The notes under the pieces are model-generated. The model did not search any database and had not been told where the DNA came from. It saw only the letters and a program-made list of their open reading frames with translations. A DNA stretch of 5,349 nt from JBOGEB01 sp050743125. Its GTDB lineage: Bacteria; Actinomycetota; Nitriliruptoria; Euzebyales; Egibacteraceae. The stretch covers positions 1-5,349 of the forward strand of contig JBOGEB010000253.1 of NCBI GenBank assembly GCA_050743125.1. The letters run 5' to 3'. Both the position numbers and the translations under genes were made by a program. This document shows, in pieces, positions 1 through 5,240 of the stretch; position 1 is the first letter of the stretch; every line of letters begins with the position of its first letter.

Positions 1-1602
1 GTCAGCTCGTGTCGTGTCTCTCGGGCTGCTTCGCGTGCGGTTTGTGCTTGTTGTCGGATGGTTTGGGCGAGCAGCGCGTCGCCTTCCAGCCGCCAGCCGA
101 ACCCGGCGACCTCCCAGCGTTTGCGCAACGCCTGCCGGGCGGTGTGGCGCATCGACTCCCACGGATCGAACCGGTCGATGACCCGTTGCCACGCTGTCCA
201 CCGCGCTCTCGCGTTGCGCAGCTTCGTGAAGGTGGTCGAGTAGTGCCGGGGCTTGGTGAGGAAGTGGCCGCCGTAGCCGAGCTGGTGCGCCCACCGGTCG
301 GTGCGCAGCCCGGGGTCGTGGAGCGCGAGCAGCCAGGCGGCGACGACCAGCCGGTGGACGTGCTCCGGGACGGGCAGCACGTCGAGGTCTTCGACTTTGA
401 CGCGGCGGTCGAGCCCGCCCACGCGCTCGGTGTGCTTGGTCGCGTACTTCGCGAGGTGGCCGGCCACTTTGGCCCGCTCCTCGGCTTGGATCTCGCCAAT
501 GTCGAGCTGCGTCCCCCACCGGGCGCAGGTGGCGTGGGGGATCAGGCTCACGTCCGGCAGCCGGCGGGCAGCGCGAACGTCACGGTCTGTTCCAGTGGCG
601 TAAGGCTTCGGCTGGGTAAGGGACCGGGTGCCCCGATCCCCGGCTTCCATCTTCGAGGTCTGGGCGCGCGTCAAGGGTGCTGCGCGCTGTCCCTGCGGGA
701 ACGCCTTCGGCCCTTGACCCGCTCCGAGGATGCGGTCGGGGTAGGCGACCTCCACGTACGCGACCGCGGCGCGGACCGCTCGGGCGAGCAGCTCGACGGT
801 GTAGCCCGCCGTAGGTGGGGTGATGCGATGAGGGAGACGCCAGGGCACCCCGAGCCGCTGCACCGCCGGGGGCCGGGCGGCGTCGAGGCGGATGAGGACG
901 AGGCCGCGTTTTTGGTATTCGGCGACCTTGACGTAGGACACCGACACGTCGCGGCGGAGCTGCCGCTCGGAGCTGCCGTTCGGAGATGCCGGCCAGGGCG
1001 GCCAGCTCTCTGTAGATGCGGACGCGGTTGCGGGTGCGCCGCCACAGCTCGGAGGCGTGCGCGTTCCACAGCACCGCGCCCGCGTAGTCCCAGCAGTCCA
1101 TGCACAGCGGCCGGCCCAGGCAGGGGTCGTCCTCGGCGTGCCGGGCCATGCAGGTAGTGGGCCGGCCGTGCTCGCGCACCCCGTCGGCCTCGTCTGTGAC
1201 GCGGGTGTGGGCGGGGCCGAAGCTGGGCGCGGTCAGCGTGGCGGACAGCGTCGGATGCCCGGCCACGGAGGCGGGGACGCCTTTGCCGCCGGCCAGGCCG
1301 GAGACGACGGGCTGCCAGGCGTCCTGTTGGCACAGCCGCGAGCACGGCTCGCACCGCGAGGCGCGCCGGTTGTTGCACCGTGTGCGGACCACGCCGTCCG
1401 CCAGGGTCCCGGTGGGCCAGCGGGGCTCCGGCTCGCCGGTGGCCCGGTCGACGGTGTTCGCCTGGCCGCGGAGGCGGATCGGGTGCTCGCAGCCGCCCAC
1501 GGCGCGGGCCTGATCCTGGACGGCCTGCGCGACGTGGCCGCGTCCGAGGATGGCGGCCAGCGCCTGGCCGACGTCGAGCGCGGTCACGGCGGCGGTCATC
1601 AC
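1..1602 (-). pseudogene. repSA: RepSA-type rolling-circle replication initiator, frameshifted and cut by the window edge
   Basis: Replication initiator of the pSAM2 RepSA family, which nicks the excised element at its origin for rolling-circle replication. The N-terminal part (1602 to about 969, 207-212 residues) has the family pattern: C38-EHPIRLRG, CNNRRASRC with C76/C84/C87/C91, the TLTAPSFGP motif at residues 122-130 (motif I), and a cysteine-rich C151-C170 segment followed by DYAGAVLWNAHASELWRR. A 13-base tandem duplication (956-981) then shifts the frame. The downstream frame (968 to the edge, 322 codons) continues with VSYVKVAEYQKRG, WGTQLDI, the putative catalytic tyrosine in LAKYATK (Tyr codon 446-444), and GYGGHF..KPRHYSTT near the C-terminus. 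The expected HxH (HUH) motif after KRGLV is absent. The GTG start at 1602 overlaps the previous gene's TGA (GTGA), which supports this start; ATG 1599 is the alternative. About 529 residues are visible and the frame is open at position 1, so little is probably missing. Family assignment is from recognised motifs; loss of function is inferred. Confidence 0.85.
956..981 (-). repeat. 13-base imperfect tandem duplication inside repSA
   Basis: On the minus strand the 13-mer GAACGGCAGCTCC (981-969) is followed at once by GAGCGGCAGCTCC (968-956), with one mismatch. Each copy encodes the start of E-R-Q-L-R. Removing one copy restores a continuous RepSA reading frame, so the duplication directly explains the frameshift. 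Confidence 0.9.
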
Positions 1603-1807
1603 CGCCGCCGTTGAGCGCGGGCAAACCCGTGTGGGGACTGGCCGGCGTGAAGCTGCTCGGCCCTGTCGTGCCGGGTCCGCTGGAGCTGCCGCGGCAGCTC
1701 ATGCCACGGCTCCCACTGTGGATGCGGGGGCAGGGCGCGGCGGGCGCGGCAGACCGTGCGCGTGCCTGGCACAGCCGCTGGACCAGCACCTCCGCCGCGA
1801 CGCTCAC
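1599..1807 (-). pseudogene. Small conserved basic ORF upstream of repSA, probable single-base frameshift
   Basis: Function not recognised. The GTG start at 1807 overlaps the TGA of the gene before it (GTGA), with a GAGG run about 9-10 bases upstream. This frame gives VSVAAEVLVQRLCQARAR, then turns into low-complexity Ala/Ser/Pro/Gly sequence at about 1755. The next frame carries on with VCRARRALPPHPQWEPWHEL, then an Arg/His/Gln-rich segment, and ends at a TGA (1601-1599) that overlaps the repSA GTG. A missing base near 1754-1757 would give a basic protein of about 69 residues fitting exactly between its two neighbours. The matching overlaps at both ends are the main argument for a real, broken gene rather than spacer. 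No domain or catalytic motif is visible. Confidence 0.5.
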
Positions 1808-2032
1808 CGTCGGGCCTCGTCGCGTCGGGCCTGCTCGCGCAGCCGGCGGCGCTCTTCCAGGATCACCTCGAGACGGCCGGCGGTGGCTTCCAGCAGCGCC
1901 CACAGGTCTGCCGTCAGGTGGCGCAGCTCGACGACTTCCAGCCGGTCGGCGTCGCGCAGCTTCCACACGGTGACGGCGGCCGAGTCCAGATCCGCCGACC
2001 CAGCCCGTTTCGTCGGACGCGGTCCAACGCAC
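1804..2032 (-). pseudogene. Small ORF between the transfer ATPase and repSA, start region probably frameshifted
   Basis: Function not recognised. The convincing part is the frame ending at TGA 1806-1804: SAAVTVWKLRDADRLEVVEL, a middle HLTADLWALLEATAGRLEVI, and a charged heptad-like tail EERRRLREQARRDEARR that may form a helix or coiled coil. That frame has no ATG; its first GTG is at 1968 (54 residues), and an ACG-AAA-CGG at 2013 could be a lost ATG start. A better placed GTG at 2032, just after the TAG of the transfer gene and behind a GGGGGCGG stretch, lies in another frame and reads RWTASDETGW. Removing one G in the G-rich stretch near 2000-2007 joins it to the conserved part, giving about 75 residues. 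Both a 2032 start with a shift and a shorter 1968 start remain possible. Confidence 0.5.
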
Positions 2033-2034
2033 GG

Positions 2035-3430
2035 CTACGCCGCCCCCTTGTGTCTGGTGGCGGTGTCGGTGACGGTTGCGCCGCAGTGGGCGCAGCGGGG
2101 TTCGTCGTCAGGGCCGCGCAGCCGCCGGGCGCGGGCGGCCAGGATGTCGAGGTCGTCGTCGGACAGGCAGAACGAGCGCAGCCTGACCGGCTGCTCGCCT
2201 TCGGCGGTCAGCAGCCCGACGCCGCGCTGGTCCCGGCGACGTCGGACGCGGTGTAACCGGCGGCGGCCGTCACCGCGCCGAGGATCGTGTCCGACGCTCC
2301 ACGGGTGGAGCAGCGCAAAGCCCACCGATAGCCCACAAGGTCGCGCAGCGAGGTGGGACCACGTCGGCGGAGGGTTTCTGGGCGGCGCCGATCCAGACGA
2401 CCCCCGCGGCCCTGCCCCGGCGTATCAGGTCGGCGCACAGGGTGTTGAGCTCCTCGCGGGCTTTGCGTTCGCCTCCGGAGGTGCAGGACGCCAGCTCGTC
2501 GCAGCCGGCCAGATGCAGCTTGAGGCCGTCGCCCTGCTCGACCTTGCGGCGGCGCTGGTCGAGGAGCAGCTCGTACCGTTGCTCCATCTCGGTTTGGAGT
2601 CGGCGGAGCACGTCGATCGCCTCGTCCACGTCGGGCCGACGAACGCGCGGGCGCAGTCGCGCCACACCGCGAGCTCGACGCGTTTGCCGTCCAGCAGCCA
2701 CAGATCCACGTCGGGGTCCAGCGCGGCGGTGGCGACGAGCATCGACTGGGCGACCGATTTGCCGGCGCCGGGCTCGCCGCCGAGCAGCAGGTTGCGCTTC
2801 GACCAGGCTGATCGTCACCGTGCGGGCGCGCTCGTCGACGCCGACCCGGGACCGGCTCCCACACGCACAGCCGCCCGGCGTCCAGATGCGGCCAGGCCAG
2901 TTGCACGGTGCCGGCCAAAGCGTCCCGGCGGACCAGGCGGACCTCGGCGTGCCGGGCGTTGCCCGCGTCACGGGCCACCTGCACCTCACGGACCTGGAGA
3001 TAGGCGGCCAGCGTCTCGGCGCGGGCCTCTATCAGTGATGGGTTGGCCTGCGGGCAGACGCACCCGCAGCACCTCGCCGACCGGCACCCTGCCGATCCGG
3101 GTCACTCTTGGGGTGCGCTCGTTGAACGTCTCCAGCCCGGCGTGCCTACAGGCCCCCACTGTCTGCGCAGCCTGGCCCGGTGTTCGATCCAGCCCAGCCG
3201 GGCTGCCCGGCCGTGAGGATCGCCGCGGCCGGCCGGGACGCGATCACGGCCAGCCACATCCACGCCGTGATCGCGACGGGCGCGGCGGCCAGCTCGACCC
3301 GCCACCGCCAGGCCACACCGAAGAGCAGCCCGGCCGGACGCACCGCCGGGTGCCGCTGTCCAGGCGGCTCCCACGGCTGGCAGGTCCCCGGTCTGCGAGG
3401 TGTGGCCGGCGGGCGTTCGATCAGCCTCAT
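2035..3430 (-). pseudogene. FtsK/SpoIIIE-type DNA translocase (TraSA/TraB-like), broken into nine frame segments
   Basis: Membrane-anchored hexameric ATPase of the FtsK/HerA family that AICEs use to pump double-stranded DNA between hyphae. The ATG at 3430 overlaps the previous stop (ATGA) and has a strong GGAGGGGAGG upstream. The N-terminus MRLIERPPATP leads to a hydrophobic segment at about residues 47-64 (LAAAPVAITAWMWLAVIA). The motor follows: Walker A GGEPGAGKS (codons near 2781-2755), DVDLWLLDGKRVEL, Walker B LHLAGCDELA (Asp-Glu codons 2500-2495), AGVVWIGAAQKPSADVVP, SLRDLVGYRWALRCSTR, ASDTILG, GVGLLTAEGEQPVRLRSF. It ends with a CAHCGATVTDTATRH tail, possibly a small metal-binding knuckle, and TAG at 2035. 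Coding frame changes near 3197, 3154, 3044, 2847, 2799, 2636, 2354 and 2230: five net one-base losses and three net one-base gains. Repaired, it is about 465 residues, normal for this family. No in-frame stop occurs within the stitched segments. Sequencing indels or recent decay could each explain this. Confidence 0.9.
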
Positions 3431-3672
3431 CGGGTGCTCGCCTCCCCTCCGATCCGCTCCCAGCCGTGCAGGTCGGCGAGCGCGCAGGCGCGGTGGCCGA
3501 GCAGCCGCCAGCCGGCCTGGCGGAGCAGCCCGGCGGCGCAGCCGATCGGCTCGCCGCACAGCGCGCACAGCGTGCCGGCGACCTGCCGGACCGCGTCGCA
3601 GCCGCCGTGGCCGCACGTCTCGGCGCAGACCTCCGACCGTTCGGGGGCGACCGCGGCGGCCGTCACCGCCAC
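3427..3672 (-). CDS. Small cysteine-rich, probably zinc-binding AICE protein
   Basis: An 81-residue protein if the GTG at 3672 is used; GTG at 3666 is equally possible, as neither has a clear ribosome binding site. Seven cysteines (16, 20, 25, 36, 39, 45, 63) include CAETCGHGGC, a C36-x2-C39 knuckle (CALCGEPI) and H60-x2-C63 (GHRAC), a CxxC...HxxC pattern suggesting one zinc site. It ends TGA 3429-3427, overlapping the ATG of the transfer ATPase, so the two are probably translated together. Small proteins of this kind often sit beside the translocase in such elements, but the exact function is unknown. An upstream ATG at 3692 (MARTTAGWR) is out of frame and hits a TGA after nine codons; given the indels downstream, the native start could be there with a lost base. 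The body from residue 11 on looks like genuine coding sequence. Confidence 0.65.
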   Translation of the reverse strand: MAVTAAAVAPERSEVCAETCGHGGCDAVRQVAGTLCALCGEPIGCAAGLLRQAGWRLLGHRACALADLHGWERIGGEASTR

Positions 3673-3699
3673 CCCGCCGTCGTGCGTGCCATGCGCCGG

Positions 3700-3771
3700 T
3701 TACGCGGCTCGAGCGCGCACGCTGCGGTGCCTGCGTCTACGTCGGTCCAGCCGCGAATGCGCCTCGGCCAT
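3700..3771 (-). CDS. Possible very basic 23-residue peptide
   Basis: An ATG 6 bases after the TGA of the SCO3933-type gene opens a 23-codon ORF ending at TAA 3702-3700. The peptide begins MAEAHSRLDRRRRRHRS and is about 40% arginine. No clear Shine-Dalgarno sequence precedes it, but termination-reinitiation from the upstream gene is possible. It fills most of the gap before the cysteine-rich gene. Arginine-rich translations arise easily by chance in DNA this GC-rich, so this is a weak call. Confidence 0.25.
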   Translation of the reverse strand: MAEAHSRLDRRRRRHRSVRARAA

Positions 3772-3777
3772 GACAAA

Positions 3778-4131
3778 TCACCCGGCCTTCCCGCCGTTAC
3801 GCACACCAGCAGCGGCGGTCACGGGTTGGACGCCGACCGCGCGGAACGCCACCCCGGACTTGTCGCCGATTGACCACGGCTGGGCGGTCAGCTCGGGCAG
3901 CGCCACCGGCTGGCCGGGTGCCAGCCCGACCGGCTCGCCTGGGACCTTGACGTTGACGATCTCGGCGTCGCCCGAGCCCGGGTCCATCGCGACCACCCGG
4001 ACCGAGAACAACGCCACCCCGTCCTCCAGCTTCACCCGGCCCGACTCGTAGCCGCGCGCCGGCACCGGCGCAGCCGCCACCAGGAACGTCAACTCGGACG
4101 TGTCCACCCTCAGCTTCACCACAGCCTCCAT
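3778..4131 (-). CDS. SCO3933-family AICE protein, presumed regulatory
   Basis: An intact small protein of the type found next to the translocase gene in Streptomyces-like integrative elements (SCO3933 family). The recognisable pattern is VKLRVDTSELTFLV near the start, LFSVRVVAMDPGSGDAEIVNV in two parts (residues about 42-62), the VxVPGEPVGLAPGQPV stretch, then L(T)AQPWSIGDKSGVAFRA. It looks like a compact beta-rich soluble domain with no membrane segment, signal peptide or cysteine. ATG 4131 gives 117 residues, but a GGAGG lies inside those first codons and sits 5 bases before the GTG at 4119; starting there gives VKLRVDTSEL, matching where the family normally begins, in 113 residues. It occupies the position of pra, the activator gene of pSAM2, just downstream of the repressor, and a probable operator lies directly upstream. 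Biochemical role unknown; a regulatory role is inferred from position and family naming. Confidence 0.8.
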   Translation of the reverse strand: MEAVVKLRVDTSELTFLVAAAPVPARGYESGRVKLEDGVALFSVRVVAMDPGSGDAEIVNVKVPGEPVGLAPGQPVALPELTAQPWSIGDKSGVAFRAVGVQPVTAAAGVRNGGKAG

Positions 4132-4132
4132 A

Positions 4133-4156
4133 ATCTGTAGGGCTGTCCGTACAGAT
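4133..4156. promoter_or_regulatory. Perfect inverted repeat, probable repressor operator
   Basis: Plus-strand arms ATCTGTA (4133-4139) and TACAGAT (4150-4156) are perfect complements around 10 bases. A nested CTGT...ACAG pair (4143-4154) shares the right arm. The site starts 2 bases before ATG 4131 and lies just upstream of the GGAGG that serves the likely GTG start at 4119, so a bound protein would block the promoter or early transcript of the SCO3933-type gene and the operon behind it. The neighbouring GntR protein is the natural candidate ligand, as KorSA represses pra in pSAM2. The repeat is seen; binding is inferred. Confidence 0.6.
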
Positions 4157-4197
4157 CAGAGATGGCCGGGCCAGGGAGAGAGCCGGAGGAGGGGGGG

Positions 4198-4968
4198 TCA
4201 GTCCACCCGGATCCGGTAGGACAGCCTGATCCGGTCGGCTGCCCTGAAGATGTCGGCGGTCTCGACCGGCCGGCCGGCCGCCCACATCGTCCGGGTGACG
4301 GCGGTCACCGGGACGCCGCCCGGCAGCCGCAGCAGCCGGGCCTCCTCTGCGGTGGGGGAGCGGGCCTCAAGCTCTTCGGTGACCTCGGTCACGGTCACGC
4401 CGACGCTTTCCATCTGCCCGATCGTCCCGCCGGGCCAGGGTTCGTTGCGGGGGTCTTCTACCGCAGTCCCCACGACCAAGTCATAGGGCACATACGACCT
4501 GGAGAGCTGTGTGGGCTCACCGTCGACGAAGAACCTGAAGGAGCGCTCCTGCACGTCGCCGGTCTGGCGGCTCGGCAGGTCGAGGCGCTTGGCGATCTCG
4601 GGCGTGGCGCGCATCACGGTGAATTCAGCGATGACATGGGTGCGGGAAGGATCCTTTCCGGCGTCGGCCTGCGAAGGTGTCAGACCCGCCTCGCGGACAG
4701 CGCGGGAGTAGCGGTCGGCGCCCAGCCGGCGGATCGACCGGCGGCCCCGAACCCGGGTCCCCGCCCCTTTGACCGTCTCCACCAGCCCTTCCCGGCGCAG
4801 CTCTGCCAGCGCGAGCCGCGCGGTTGTCCGTGACACGTCGAACTGGGAGACAAGCGCAGGCTCGGAAGGGAGAAGGTCGCCAGCCTTCAACTCTCTTGAG
4901 AGGATCCGCTCGCGGAGCATCTCCGCGAGCTGCTGATACAGGGGCGTGCGGCTGTCCGGATCCAACAT
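4198..4968 (-). CDS. GntR/HutC-type transcriptional repressor (KorSA-like)
   Basis: A complete 256-residue regulator. Residues 1-75 form the GntR winged helix-turn-helix: TPLYQQLAEMLRERI, then LKAGDLLPSEPALVSQFDVS, RTTARLALAELRREGL and the wing VETVKGAGTRVRG. Residues about 90-250 form a UTRA effector-binding domain, with QERSFRFFVDGEPTQLSRSY, a GVTVTEVTEELEAR stretch, and a C-terminus typical of the HutC subfamily (TADIFRAADRIRLSYRIRVD). Start at ATG 4968 is supported by the usual MLDPDSRTPLYQQL opening. No good Shine-Dalgarno sequence is visible, so translation may be leaderless or weak. In pSAM2-type elements a protein of this class keeps the activator, replication and transfer genes silent; here it stands just upstream of them on the same strand, with palindromes on both sides suitable for control of the operon and of itself. 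Any ligand is unknown. The gene has no indels, unlike the genes after it. Confidence 0.93.
   Translation of the reverse strand: MLDPDSRTPLYQQLAEMLRERILSRELKAGDLLPSEPALVSQFDVSRTTARLALAELRREGLVETVKGAGTRVRGRRSIRRLGADRYSRAVREAGLTPSQADAGKDPSRTHVIAEFTVMRATPEIAKRLDLPSRQTGDVQERSFRFFVDGEPTQLSRSYVPYDLVVGTAVEDPRNEPWPGGTIGQMESVGVTVTEVTEELEARSPTAEEARLLRLPGGVPVTAVTRTMWAAGRPVETADIFRAADRIRLSYRIRVD
4909..4929. repeat. Strong hairpin inside the start of gntR
   Basis: CTCGCGGAG (4909-4917) and CTCCGCGAG (4921-4929) are perfect complements around a 3-base loop; one further G-C pair (4908/4930) extends the stem to 10 pairs. A second short stem, CTCTC-TT-GAGAG, lies about 8 bases to its left (4891-4902). Both fall within roughly the first 26 codons of the repressor gene. 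They may be by-products of codons such as GAG/CGC in helix 1, or an mRNA fold that limits repressor synthesis. Confidence 0.5.
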
Positions 4969-5025
4969 GACACGTCAGCCTGACAACTTGGAGCCTGCCA
5001 CGCTCGGACGCTGCGCAGCCAAGTT
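4968..5025. promoter_or_regulatory. Palindrome cluster upstream of the repressor gene
   Basis: Directly before and touching the gntR start codon the plus strand reads TGACACGTCAGCCTGAC, which contains TGAC-AC-GTCA (4968-4977) and the perfect GTCAG-C-CTGAC (4974-4984) sharing a half-site. A further pair, AACTTGG (4985-4991) and CCAAGTT (5019-5025), encloses 27 bases. The 71-base gap between whiB and gntR is the only place for a gntR promoter. I see no convincing -35/-10 pair. An autoregulatory operator is inferred from position. Confidence 0.4.
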
Positions 5026-5039
5026 CTCTGTTCATTGCG

Positions 5040-5240
5040 TCACCGCTGGATCTTCGGCTTCCGGTGGCGTCGAAGGGCGCGGCGCTCGTCCTCGGTCCTG
5101 CAACCCCAGACGCCGTCCTGCTGGCCGGTGGCCAGCGCCCAGTCCAGACAGGCATCGGCTACGGGGCAGCGGGCACACACCGCTTTCGCCTGCTCGGCTT
5201 GGTCGAGCGCAGGCCCGGTCGCCCCGATCGGGAAGAACAT
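5040..5240 (-). CDS. WhiB-like protein lacking the first conserved cysteine region
   Basis: The visible 66 residues are the centre and C-terminus of a WhiB-family iron-sulphur transcription factor: MFFPIGATGPALDQAEQAKA, then C22-x2-C25-P-V-x4-C31, LDWALATGQQDGVWG and the basic EDERRALRRHRK tail. Family members carry another cysteine about 8-9 residues before FFPIG, in an ACR..(N/D)PE context. Here a TGA lies immediately before the ATG (5240), and the DNA upstream has a CCTGAATGTTCTTC stretch that looks like a remnant of P-E-(L/M)-F-F with a base lost. The usual GVWGG turn is GVWGC, adding Cys47. No ATG, GTG or ribosome binding site lies further upstream in the window. It may therefore be a 5'-broken gene, or a short variant begun at ATG 5240. 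WhiB-like genes do occur on actinobacterial phages and mobile elements, where they modulate host or element transcription. Family call is firm, functionality doubtful. Confidence 0.75.
   Translation of the reverse strand: MFFPIGATGPALDQAEQAKAVCARCPVADACLDWALATGQQDGVWGCRTEDERRALRRHRKPKIQR

Noticed and set aside
2..499. Minus-strand ORF of 165 codons over the RepSA C-terminus
   Set aside because: Ser/Thr/Arg-rich shadow. The overlapping frame carries the conserved RepSA C-terminal motifs without interruption.
9..1157. Plus-strand ORF of 382 codons
   Set aside because: Exactly antisense to RepSA, whose motifs are conserved on the minus strand. Composition is that of a shadow frame.
671..2032. 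Minus-strand ORF of 453 codons read as one protein
   Set aside because: It joins the start regions of two small ORFs to an off-frame reading of RepSA. Most of it is Arg/Pro/Ala-rich, while the RepSA motifs lie in the other two frames.
2035..3430. Programmed ribosomal frameshifting as the explanation for the split translocase
   Set aside because: Eight shifts in both directions, without shared slippery sites, cannot be programmed. Sequence error or decay is simpler.
1550..4051. Plus-strand ORF of 833 codons
   Set aside because: It runs antisense to the translocase, the small ORFs and other recognised genes. Its translation is Arg/Ala/Pro/Ser-rich without motifs, as expected for an antisense frame in very GC-rich DNA.
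4162..4833. Plus-strand ORF of 223 codons over gntR
   Set aside because: Antisense to an intact, clearly recognisable GntR/UTRA protein and has no motif of its own.
4625..5155. Minus-strand ORF of 176 codons spanning whiB and gntR
   Set aside because: Overlaps the start of gntR and most of the whiB-like gene in another frame. No recognisable motif.
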